Below are positions 53,051 to 60,968 of a stretch of 61,470 nucleotides of DNA, piece after piece. How positions within the stretch are numbered: position 1 is the first letter of the stretch; every line of letters starts with the position of its first letter. The stretch comes from Nostoc foliaceum FACHB-393 (GTDB taxonomy: Bacteria > Cyanobacteriota > Cyanobacteriia > Cyanobacteriales > Nostocaceae), in the NCBI RefSeq assembly GCF_014698505.1, contig NZ_JACJTD010000043.1, positions 1 through 61,470 on the forward strand. Reading direction: 5' to 3'. Position numbers and translations under genes: made by a program. The notes beneath the pieces are model-generated. The model was not told the DNA's origin and searched no databases. It saw only the letters and a program-made list of their open reading frames with translations.

Positions 53051-54271
53051 ATGAAAGTTAAGCAATTTCCTATTATCTTTCTGACATTGTGTATTACCGC
53101 TATTTTCGGAGCAAAAGCTGCTGAAGCTGCATCGCTGACAGTAGTTGCCGATGGTCTCGATAATCCACGAGGTCTCAGTTTTGGGCCTGATGGTAGTCTG
53201 TATATTACTGAATCAGGTATTGGGGGGAATGGTGCTTGCTTACCATCACCTAGTGCCCAATTAGCTCCTTTATGTATTGGCAAAAGTGGTTCAATTACCA
53301 GAATTAAGGATGGTAAGCAAGAGCGTATACTGACAGGGTTCAACTCTCTTGGATATCTACCCATCGGTAGTGAGGCCAGTGGCGTTCAGGATATCAAATT
53401 TGATTCCAAAGGCAATGCTTATCTTGTTTATGGTTTCGCTGGTGATCCAGGAAAGCGTAATTCGCTATTAAACGCTCCTGAAATGGGGCAATTCTACAAA
53501 ATAGATTTGAACACAGGTTCATTGACAAGTATTGCTGATCTGGCAAATTTTGAACTCAATAATAATCCCGATCAAGGTGATTTGATTAGTAATCCCTATT
53601 CTGTAACGATTAACGGCGATCTAGCTTACATAGCAGAAGCGGGTGCAAACATTGTATATACTGTGGGACTTGATGGTAGTAATTTGACACCAATTAAGTT
53701 TCCTAATCAAACCGTAGAAAATCCTGACTTCCCACCTTCTATTCCCTCTTCCGAGCAACCTGATGAGCTTGTTCTTCAATCAGTACCCACAGCTATTGCA
53801 ATTGGCCCTGATGGCGCTGCATATGTCAGCGAGTTAACTGGTTATCCTTATCAAGAAGGTATAGCACGTATCTTTAAACTTGGGGATGATAATCAACCAA
53901 CAGTTTTCGCTGATGGCTTTACGCAATTAACTGACTTAGACTTCGATGCTGCCGGAAACTTGTATGCTTTGCAGTACAATAATGAGTCTCCTTGGAAAGG
54001 TAGCACAGATGGTTCTCTGATCCAACTTGCACCTGATGGGACTCGCACAACTCTCTGGAGTGGCAATGGCATAGAGTCAGCCGCTGCCTTCACTATTGCC
54101 CCAGATGGCAGTTTCTATATCACCACTGGAGCTGATCTCCCAGGTGCAGGGAAAGTGGTAAGGCTTGATATCAAAACTGTTCCTGAACCCACTTCTACAG
54201 CAGGTTTATTAGCAACTAGTGCTATAGGCGCAGCTATGATGTTGAAGCGCAAACGCAAGCAACTAGTCTAA
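53051..54271 (+). CDS. scyD/scyE: ScyD/ScyE-family beta-propeller protein with PEP-CTERM signal
   Basis: 406 residues. The signal peptide (MKVKQFPIIFLTLCITAIFG, cleavage near AEA) is followed by NHL/SMP-30-like propeller blades: DGLDNPRGLSFGPDGSLYIT, GVQDIKFDSKGNAYLV, PTAIAIGPDGAAYVSEL and QLTDLDFDAAGNLYAL. The C-terminus VPEPTSTAGLLATSAIG then MLKRKRKQLV is a PEP-CTERM sorting signal. ScyE-type proteins act late in scytonemin assembly in the periplasm (dimerisation or oxidation steps are proposed), which suits an exported propeller. Only one such gene follows scyC here, whereas N. punctiforme has scyD, scyE and scyF. Which of the first two it represents is not clear. Confidence 0.85.
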   Translation: MKVKQFPIIFLTLCITAIFGAKAAEAASLTVVADGLDNPRGLSFGPDGSLYITESGIGGNGACLPSPSAQLAPLCIGKSGSITRIKDGKQERILTGFNSLGYLPIGSEASGVQDIKFDSKGNAYLVYGFAGDPGKRNSLLNAPEMGQFYKIDLNTGSLTSIADLANFELNNNPDQGDLISNPYSVTINGDLAYIAEAGANIVYTVGLDGSNLTPIKFPNQTVENPDFPPSIPSSEQPDELVLQSVPTAIAIGPDGAAYVSELTGYPYQEGIARIFKLGDDNQPTVFADGFTQLTDLDFDAAGNLYALQYNNESPWKGSTDGSLIQLAPDGTRTTLWSGNGIESAAAFTIAPDGSFYITTGADLPGAGKVVRLDIKTVPEPTSTAGLLATSAIGAAMMLKRKRKQLV

Positions 54272-54287
54272 GCACAGTATGTACAAA

Positions 54288-54352
54288 AAGAAACACATTT
54301 TTGTGATTGCTCTGAAAGCTTTGCTGGATAGGTATTCCAAAATGTGTTTCTT
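54288..54352. terminator. 14-bp perfect inverted repeat after the ScyD/E gene
   Basis: AAGAAACACATTTT (54288-54301) is exactly complementary to AAAATGTGTTTCTT (54339-54352), with a 37-nt loop. It lies 16 bp after the stop codon. Confidence 0.55.
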
Positions 54353-54381
54353 GAAAGTAAACAAGCTTGTATGTTGAAAAA

Positions 54382-54418
54382 GTAGTCAGGAGCTACAAGC
54401 CTCTTGGTACCTGACTAC
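54382..54418. terminator. Second hairpin between the ScyD/E gene and the P450 gene
   Basis: GTAGTCAGG (54382-54390) pairs exactly with CCTGACTAC (54410-54418) around a 19-nt loop. Together with the preceding repeat it suggests that the P450-methyltransferase pair is a separate transcription unit. The remaining 250 bp before the P450 start should hold its promoter, which I cannot define. Confidence 0.55.
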
Positions 54419-54669
54419 CCTAATTAGTAATAATGCTATCTAGATGAAACTAGACTTTTAAAATAGGTCTACTTAATCTTAGATTATAAACTTTTTGGCT
54501 ATACCAAATATCTGCCTAATTTGACTAGAGATAAGCTACAAAAAGTCTTAAGTTAACTGGTTGGAAATTTAGTATTGACAAAAGTTAATGCTGGGATTGC
54601 CTTCTAACGAAGAACAATGAAAGTTCAGCTTCAGACAATCAAGTATACTTTCAAAAAAAGGATGAAAAG

Positions 54670-55899
54670 ATGACAACCTCACAAGAAAAAAGAGTCTATG
54701 ACTTATTTGCAAAAGAAAGTTTGTTAAACCCCTACCCACTTTATAATCAAATACGCTCATTAGATCCAGTTTATTTTTACGAAGAGGGTGGCTTTTGGTT
54801 TTTAACTCGTTATAAAGATGTAGAAGCTGCGGTAAATGACTTACGCTTAAGCTCACATTTAAAGATATTATATGCACGACAGTTACAAAATTTAGACATT
54901 AGTATTGTTAGTAATTTCCTTCAATTAATAGAGCGGATGTTAATTGATAAAGATCCGCCGGAACATACAAGAATGCGAAAAGTAGCTCTTCAAGGATTTA
55001 CCATCAGTGCTTTGGAGAGTTGGCGATCAATTATACAAGAAACAACCGATGGCTTGTTAGATAAAGTACAAGATAGACATAACATGGATATTGTTGTTGA
55101 CTTGTCCTCACAATTGCCATCATTAATCATCTCTAAAATATTTGATGTACCAGAAGAGGACAGACAAAACTTCCTTCAATGGGGAGCAGATATAGCAACT
55201 TTTTGGGGAGCACCAAGCAGTCCAAATATTGAGGAATTAGCACGTAAAGCAGATATAGGAGCAGCATCATTTACTAACTTGATTAAACGAATTGTTGAGG
55301 AAAGAAGACGTCAACCTGGGAATGACATGATTAGTTTACTGATTGCTGCTTTTGAACAAAATGAAATTAATCTTGAAGAACTCCCCTCTTTATGCGTATT
55401 AATATTAAACGCAGGACATGTAACAACTACTGACTTAATTCCCAATGGATTAAATCTACTGCTAAAACATCCTGAACAATTACAGAAACTTAAAGACAAC
55501 CCGGAACTTATCAATTCTGCTGTAGAAGAAATGATTCGTTTTGATCCTCCTGTCCCGGTGATATTTCGAGTTTCCAAAGAAGATTTAACTATTGGTGGTA
55601 AAGAGATAAAAGCTGGTAGTGTCATTGCTATAGCACTAGGTGCTGCTAATCATGACCCTGAAAAGTTTGAATTACCAGAAGTGTTTGACATTACACGCTC
55701 ACCCAATGAACACCTTGGTTTTAACAAAGGTATTCATTTTTGTTTAGGCGCTGTTTTAGCTCGAATGGAATTAACAATTTGTTTCAATACCTTACTGCGA
55801 AGAATGCCAAATATAAGTTTTGATACTGATAAATTTGCTGTACCAAAACGCACAAGTTTGGCATTTAAAGGTTTTGAGTCATTCCCTGTAAAGTTTTAA
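54670..55899 (+). CDS. Cytochrome P450 in the scytonemin locus
   Basis: 409 residues, a soluble bacterial-type P450 needing external ferredoxin. The heme-binding loop is HLGFNKGIHFCLGA with the thiolate ligand at Cys358. E287-x-x-R290 is in EEMIRFDPP and the PERF-like region precedes the loop. The I-helix reads LNAGHVTTTDLI: the acidic residue of the acid-alcohol pair (usually AGHETT) is replaced by Val251, followed by Thr252. AAGGATG stands before the start. The methyltransferase gene begins 16 bp after its stop, so the two are probably translated together. A hydroxylation followed by O-methylation, or phenol/indole coupling, of a scytonemin-pathway compound is the likely job; this is inference from position. 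Confidence 0.93.
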   Translation: MTTSQEKRVYDLFAKESLLNPYPLYNQIRSLDPVYFYEEGGFWFLTRYKDVEAAVNDLRLSSHLKILYARQLQNLDISIVSNFLQLIERMLIDKDPPEHTRMRKVALQGFTISALESWRSIIQETTDGLLDKVQDRHNMDIVVDLSSQLPSLIISKIFDVPEEDRQNFLQWGADIATFWGAPSSPNIEELARKADIGAASFTNLIKRIVEERRRQPGNDMISLLIAAFEQNEINLEELPSLCVLILNAGHVTTTDLIPNGLNLLLKHPEQLQKLKDNPELINSAVEEMIRFDPPVPVIFRVSKEDLTIGGKEIKAGSVIAIALGAANHDPEKFELPEVFDITRSPNEHLGFNKGIHFCLGAVLARMELTICFNTLLRRMPNISFDTDKFAVPKRTSLAFKGFESFPVKF

Positions 55900-55915
55900 A
55901 AAATACGGTAAAATT

Positions 55916-56962
55916 ATGATATTTCAACAAAACAATCCCGATCAAACTACCCAAATACCACTAACTGAACAACTGCTACAAATGATTTTTGGTGCTTGGG
56001 TAACACAATCAATTTACGTAGCGGCCAAATTAGGCATTGCCGACTTACTCAAAGATAGCACCAAAAGCTGTGAAGAATTAGCAAAGTCTACAGAAGTAGA
56101 CGCCCCATCTCTGTATCGAGTTCTGCGTGCCTTATCCAGTATTGGTATATTCCTCGAAGTCGAAAATCGCCATTTTCAGCTAACACCACTTGCAGAATAT
56201 CTCCGCACTGACGTACCAGGTTCATTGAGACCAATAGCTATTACATGCGGCGGTGAAGATTGGCATTGGAAACCGTGGGGGAATATTCTTTACAGTATCA
56301 AGACTGGCGAAGCTGCTTTTGACCATGTTTTTGGAATGTCTTTATTTCCCTACCTTGGTCAAAACCCAGAAGTTGCTGCTATCTTCGACGCCTGTATGAC
56401 CAGTTCTTCGTTCAGATACAATGCCTCCATAGCATCTGGGTATGACTTTTCATCAATCAAAACTTTAGTTGACGTTGGGGGTGGACATGGCAGTTTACTT
56501 GCTACCATTCTCAAAGCATTTCCCTCACTCAAGGGTATGATTTACGATCAGCCTCATGTAGTTGTGGGTGCAAAGCAGTATCTGGAAACATCTGGATTAG
56601 ATGGACGATGTAAAGTTATTGGGGGAAACTTCTTTGAATCCGTACCTAGTGGTGGTGATGCCTACATTATGCAACACATCATTCACGACTGGGATGATGA
56701 AAGCGGTATCGTAATTCTCAAAAACTGCCATCGTGCTCTACCTGAAAATGGCAAGATTTTAATCCTAGAAAATGTGATTCCAGATACCAATAAACCTACT
56801 TTTGGTAAATTTCTTGACATTGAAATGTTAGTGTTGTGTTCTGGTGGACGCGAACGCACCGCAAGCGAATTTAAAAAACTCTTTGACGCTGCTGGCTTCC
56901 AACTCACTAATATTATTCCAACCCAATCTCCAATTAGTATCATCGAAGGCGTGAAAGTATAA
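55916..56962 (+). CDS. SAM-dependent O-methyltransferase (COMT-like) in the scytonemin locus
   Basis: 348 residues. The N-terminal winged-helix dimerisation domain (SIYVAAKLGIADLLKD, LYRVLRALSSIGIF) and the C-terminal Rossmann domain are typical of plant-type O-methyltransferases and bacterial relatives such as hydroxyneurosporene and aklanonic acid methyltransferases. SAM binds at LVDVGGGHGSLLATIL (about residue 187). The catalytic-base histidine is H257 in HIIHDWDDE, with the supporting glutamate in ILILENVIP. It would methylate a phenolic or enolic hydroxyl group. Pairing with the P450 fits a tailoring step giving methoxylated products. Known methoxyscytonemins would match, but the substrate is not shown by sequence. 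Confidence 0.93.
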   Translation: MIFQQNNPDQTTQIPLTEQLLQMIFGAWVTQSIYVAAKLGIADLLKDSTKSCEELAKSTEVDAPSLYRVLRALSSIGIFLEVENRHFQLTPLAEYLRTDVPGSLRPIAITCGGEDWHWKPWGNILYSIKTGEAAFDHVFGMSLFPYLGQNPEVAAIFDACMTSSSFRYNASIASGYDFSSIKTLVDVGGGHGSLLATILKAFPSLKGMIYDQPHVVVGAKQYLETSGLDGRCKVIGGNFFESVPSGGDAYIMQHIIHDWDDESGIVILKNCHRALPENGKILILENVIPDTNKPTFGKFLDIEMLVLCSGGRERTASEFKKLFDAAGFQLTNIIPTQSPISIIEGVKV

Positions 56963-56969
56963 AAGTTTC

Positions 56970-57128
56970 GGCGTTCCTGATTGAAAGTATGAATTAGTCT
57001 CACGTCAAGGCTAGGCAGGCGCTAACAGCGGGTTTGCCGACTTGAAGCTACTGCCGTCACCAAGGCGCAAAGAATCGTTCTTTAGCCATATCCAAAAATG
57101 TCAATTCATACTCTGATTCAGCAACGCC
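56970..57128. mobile_element. 159-bp non-autonomous element (MITE) between the methyltransferase and trpE
   Basis: Terminal inverted repeats of 26 bp begin GGCGTT (56970-56995 and 57103-57128) and agree at 22 positions, ending AGTATGAATT. The flanks AAAGTTTC and AAAGTTTT look like a 7-8 bp target duplication. The interior has no gene. The ends resemble those of Nostoc insertion sequences that begin GGCGTTGCTGAATC. Confidence 0.7.
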
Positions 57129-57350
57129 AAAGTTTTCTTACACCCTACACGCAGCCTAAACAGATAACGGGAGCATCCACTTTTGGCAGATAGACTTTTT
57201 TAGACAACCCATATAGTAGGGTTTCTAGCACCAAACAATTATGTTTATTCCAAACGTGGATGCTACCCAGATAACTTTGTGAGCTACGTAATTGTTAAAC
57301 AGCAACGAAAACCGAATGTTAAGTTAATTGTTGCACCCTTCCCTGAAAAA

Positions 57351-57403
57351 CAGCGAGGCTCTGACCCATTTTTCTTTCAAGCATCTTCTAAAATCCCCTT
57401 GAC
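57351..57403 (+). promoter_or_regulatory. Distal shared block upstream of trpE
   Basis: It matches 48402-48454 upstream of scyA at 44 of 53 positions. It lies about 105 bp upstream of the trpE promoter block. It ends CCCCTTGAC; TTGACA could be a -35 element, but no good -10 follows. Confidence 0.55.
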
Positions 57404-57509
57404 AACTACCATACAGGCTTAACTTGTGACGCGCGATCGCTACTAAAGTGGGATGCAGCTTATGACAGCAGACTTCAGGACAAAACGAAATTTAAATAGT
57501 TTTTGTTAT

Positions 57510-57539
57510 TTGCATAAATCTCTAACTTCTTGCAGATAA
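57510..57539 (+). promoter_or_regulatory. Scytonemin-locus promoter block, copy 3 (trpE)
   Basis: TTGCATAAATCT matches copies 1 and 2. The -35 TTGCAT (57510-57515), an 18-bp spacer and the -10 AGATAA (57534-57539) keep the same geometry, though the spacer interior is diverged. The predicted leader of trpE is about 165 nt. Confidence 0.65.
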
Positions 57540-57603
57540 GTTCATAGAAGTTCAGATGGAGAGCTTCAATTCAAGTTATTGCAACTATATTGACTATTTT
57601 ATG

Positions 57604-57649
57604 ATTCAAATATTGAGGTATTTTCACCTCAATACCTCAATATTTGAAT
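57604..57649 (+). promoter_or_regulatory. Perfect 19-bp hairpin in the trpE leader
   Basis: Positions 57604-57622 (ATTCAAATATTGAGGTATT) are exactly complementary to 57631-57649, with an 8-nt loop TTCACCTC. The loop itself repeats the ACCTCAA motif (57626-57632), so a shorter alternative pairing with TTGAGGT is possible. GGCTTTT follows. It could be an attenuator/terminator, an operator, or an RNA-protein site. No leader peptide with tryptophan codons is obvious. Confidence 0.65.
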
Positions 57650-57712
57650 AATAGGCTTTTGCGAGTTTAACTCTGTCGAATTCACATCCAAGAACTTTGA
57701 GAGGAATAGCAA

Positions 57713-59917
57713 ATGTATTTAGATAACCATAACTACACAACTAAAGGTGAAATTCTTGTGTCTCGCTCCGTGACCCAGACTTCAATAGAGACTGCCATTG
57801 ATGATATTCTGTCACAGCTGGATTTTCAACGCGGAGGTTTGCTAAAAAGCAGCTACGAATATCCAGGACGTTACAAGAGATGGGGAATAGGTTTTGTCAA
57901 TCCACCCCTAGAACTTGTTACTAACTCCAACTCATTTACAATCAAGGCACATAACGAACGAGGTATGGTGCTACTTGTATATTTGGCAGAGCGTCTATGC
58001 AAGCATCCACAACTTGTTGGAGTTAACTTAGAGAATGGTTCTGTAACTGGCTCTATCCGACCAACAGAACGTTTATTTTCAGAAGAAGAAAGAAGTAGGC
58101 AACCATCTGTCTTTAGTATTATTCGCGAAATTCTATATGCTTTTGAAAGCTTAGAAGATGAGCATCTGGGACTTTATGGTGCATTTGGCTACGACTTGGT
58201 TTTTCAGTTTGAGCAAATGCCAAAGTATCTTACTCGTCCAGAAGATCAGAAAGATTTAGTGCTGTATCTACCTGATGAACTGGTAATTATTGACTACTAC
58301 CAACAACGCGCGTTTCATTTGCAGTATGAATTCGATACCAAATACGGTAGTACTAGGGGTCTGCCTCGCAGTGGGGAAATTATTGATTACAAAGGTAAGG
58401 GCTATACCGCTACTCAAGCCTCTGATCATGCACCTGGAGAGTATGAGGAACAAGTTAACAAAGCACTCAATTATTTCCGTCGTGGTGATTTATTTGAAGT
58501 TGTTCCCAGTCAAAACTTCTTTCAAACCTGCAAAAGCTCTCCTAGCGAACTGTTCCGAACGCTACAGCAAATTAATCCCAGCCCCTATGGATTTATCTTT
58601 AATTTAGGTGGTGAGTATCTCATCGGTGCATCTCCAGAAATGTTTGTGCGTGTTGAAGGTAGACGTGTTGAAACCTGCCCAATCAGCGGTACAGTTCGCC
58701 GGGGAAAAGATGCGATTGATGATGCTGCTCAAATCCTGAAGTTGCTCAACTCACGCAAGGATGAATCTGAGTTAACCATGTGTACTGATGTTGACCGCAA
58801 CGATAAGTCGCGGATTAGTGAGCCTGGGTCAGTAAGAGTAATCGGTCGCCGCCAAATTGAATTATACAGTCACTTAATCCATACAGTAGATCACGTTGAA
58901 GGCTTATTGCGACCAGAGTTTGATGCTTTGGATGCATTTCTTAGTCATCTTTGGGCAGTCACAGTCACGGGTGCACCAAAACGGGCAGCAATGCAGTTTA
59001 TCGAGCAGCATGAGCATAGCCCTCGACGTTGGTATGGTGGAGCGGTTGGATACTTGACCTTTAAAGGCGATTTCAATACGGGTCTTATCTTGAGGACTAT
59101 CCGACTTCAGGACTCGATTGCAGAAGTGCGAGTGGGTGCAACAGTTCTTTATGACTCTGAGCCAACAGCTGAAGCCCAGGAAACTCTCACTAAAGCTGCT
59201 GCCCTGTTTCAAACACTTGAACAGACTAGTCAGAGAAGTACTAATTTTGCAAGCAACTACAACATTAATTATCAGGCAACCAATTCAGGGCAAGGGAAAC
59301 GCATCTTACTAATTGATTATGAAGACTCTTTTGTACACACACTAGCAAACTATATCCGTCAAACTGGTGCTACAGTCAAAACCCTACGACATGGCTTTTC
59401 GGAATCATTGTTTGATACAGAAAATCCAGACCTTGTTGTTTTATCTCCCGGGCCAGGTAGACCTACTGATTTCCGTGTAGCACAGACAATTGCAGCCTGC
59501 ACAAAACGGCAAATCCCCATCTTTGGTGTTTGTTTGGGATTACAATCAATTGTTGAAGCTTTTGGGGGCAAACTGGGAGTTCTCGACTATCCCCAACATG
59601 GCAAAGTATCTCGCGTTTCTGTTGTAGCACCAAACTCTACAGCTTTTAAAGATTTACCATCATCGTTTGAAGTCGGTAGATACCACTCGTTATTTGCTCT
59701 ACCTGAAAGCCTTCCCAGAGAACTCAAAGTTACAGCCATGTCTGACGATGGCGTGATTATGGGTATCGAACATCAAAAACTGCCAATTGCAGGTGTTCAG
59801 TTCCATCCAGAATCAATCATGACTCTAGGTGAAGGAGTAGGTTTGACGATTATTAAGAATGTAGTACATTCATACACAAGTAAAAAACTGGTCTCAGCTT
59901 TAGTAAATGGCATGTAA
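57713..59917 (+). CDS. trpE: Anthranilate synthase, fused TrpE-TrpG
   Basis: 734 residues. It converts chorismate and glutamine to anthranilate, the first step to tryptophan. The TrpE part (about 1-510) contains SPYGFIFNLGGEYLIGASPE, VDRNDKSRI and GAVGYLTFKGDFNTGLILR. The C-terminal glutamine amidotransferase (about 528-734) has LIDYEDSFVHTLANY, the oxyanion motif LSPGPGRP, the nucleophile cysteine in GVCLGLQ and the catalytic His/Glu in FHPES. This fused form is the type found in cyanobacterial secondary-metabolism loci and in rhizobia. GAGAGGAA precedes the start. It is likely an extra copy dedicated to scytonemin, as in N. punctiforme, and shares the scyA promoter motif. Confidence 0.96.
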   Translation: MYLDNHNYTTKGEILVSRSVTQTSIETAIDDILSQLDFQRGGLLKSSYEYPGRYKRWGIGFVNPPLELVTNSNSFTIKAHNERGMVLLVYLAERLCKHPQLVGVNLENGSVTGSIRPTERLFSEEERSRQPSVFSIIREILYAFESLEDEHLGLYGAFGYDLVFQFEQMPKYLTRPEDQKDLVLYLPDELVIIDYYQQRAFHLQYEFDTKYGSTRGLPRSGEIIDYKGKGYTATQASDHAPGEYEEQVNKALNYFRRGDLFEVVPSQNFFQTCKSSPSELFRTLQQINPSPYGFIFNLGGEYLIGASPEMFVRVEGRRVETCPISGTVRRGKDAIDDAAQILKLLNSRKDESELTMCTDVDRNDKSRISEPGSVRVIGRRQIELYSHLIHTVDHVEGLLRPEFDALDAFLSHLWAVTVTGAPKRAAMQFIEQHEHSPRRWYGGAVGYLTFKGDFNTGLILRTIRLQDSIAEVRVGATVLYDSEPTAEAQETLTKAAALFQTLEQTSQRSTNFASNYNINYQATNSGQGKRILLIDYEDSFVHTLANYIRQTGATVKTLRHGFSESLFDTENPDLVVLSPGPGRPTDFRVAQTIAACTKRQIPIFGVCLGLQSIVEAFGGKLGVLDYPQHGKVSRVSVVAPNSTAFKDLPSSFEVGRYHSLFALPESLPRELKVTAMSDDGVIMGIEHQKLPIAGVQFHPESIMTLGEGVGLTIIKNVVHSYTSKKLVSALVNGM

Positions 59918-60018
59918 TTAATTTTATGTAATTGCAGTTATGGCATTTTGTCATTGAATGCTATAAAACCAACTACTTAATCGCTAAAGCGATGACTAAG
60001 AAAGCATATTTCGTCTAA

Positions 60019-60930
60019 ATGAGAACCTCTAGATATCCTATGCCGAATCCTCAGTATCAAACAACCCAGCCTTTTACTACCACGACTATCAACAACTCAG
60101 TGATTATACAGTCGATAAAACCACGTCATATTCTTGAGGAGATTGTATTGCACAAAAGAGAAGAGGTCGCCAAAAGACGCGAACAACTATCTCTAGAAGC
60201 ACTAAAGAATCAAGCTAATGTTGCACCAGCACCACAAGATTTCCTAAGTGCCTTGTGCCAAAATCTCACCAAACCTAGCCTGATTGCAGAGGTAAAGAAA
60301 GCTTCACCTAGTAAAGGAGTAATCCGTGCTGACTTTGATCCTGTTGAGATTGCTCAAGCATACGAGCGAGGCGGTGCTACCTGTATATCAGTGTTAACCG
60401 ATGAGAAATTTTTCCACGGCAGTTTTGAAAATCTGCGGTTAATTAGAAAGAATGTAGCACTACCCTTGCTTTGCAAAGAATTTATTATTGATCCTTACCA
60501 AATTTATCTTGCACGAGCCAATGGCGCAGATGCAGTGCTACTAATTGCCGCCATCTTATCCGATGAAATTCTGCAAGATTTTCAGCAGATTGTTCAACAT
60601 CTGGGGATGACAGCCTTAGTGGAAGTACATACTCTTGACGAACTTGACCGGGTGCTGGCATTACCAAATGTGAAATTGATTGGCATTAATAATCGCAATC
60701 TGGAAAACTTTATCGTTGATTTAGCAACAACTCAATCTCTATTGGCAGAACGGTTGGAAAAGTTAAAGATTTTAGGAATAACAGTTGTGAGTGAGTCTGG
60801 TTTATACACATCTGCTGATTTAGCTACAGTAGCTGAGTCGGGAGCTGATGCAGTCCTGATTGGAGAATCCTTGGTTAAGGCAACTGATTTAGAGCAGTCT
60901 GTGAGACGTTTGTTAAATTTTCCCAACTAA
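60019..60930 (+). CDS. trpC: Indole-3-glycerol phosphate synthase
   Basis: 303 residues, a TIM barrel that closes the indole ring from carboxyphenylamino-deoxyribulose phosphate. Conserved segments are LIAEVKKASPSKGVIRADFD, LLCKEFIIDPYQIYLARANG, VEVHTLDELDRV, LIGINNRNLENF, VSESGL and DAVLIGESLV, so all catalytic residues appear present. The N-terminus carries about 30 residues before IKPRHILEEIVLHK that are longer than in many homologues; ATG at 60040 (MPNPQYQ) is an alternative start. It lies 101 bp after trpE(G) on the same strand. Confidence 0.95.
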   Translation: MRTSRYPMPNPQYQTTQPFTTTTINNSVIIQSIKPRHILEEIVLHKREEVAKRREQLSLEALKNQANVAPAPQDFLSALCQNLTKPSLIAEVKKASPSKGVIRADFDPVEIAQAYERGGATCISVLTDEKFFHGSFENLRLIRKNVALPLLCKEFIIDPYQIYLARANGADAVLLIAAILSDEILQDFQQIVQHLGMTALVEVHTLDELDRVLALPNVKLIGINNRNLENFIVDLATTQSLLAERLEKLKILGITVVSESGLYTSADLATVAESGADAVLIGESLVKATDLEQSVRRLLNFPN

Positions 60931-60968
60931 ATGTTCAAATACTTATTAACTTTCAGTAAATCATCAAT

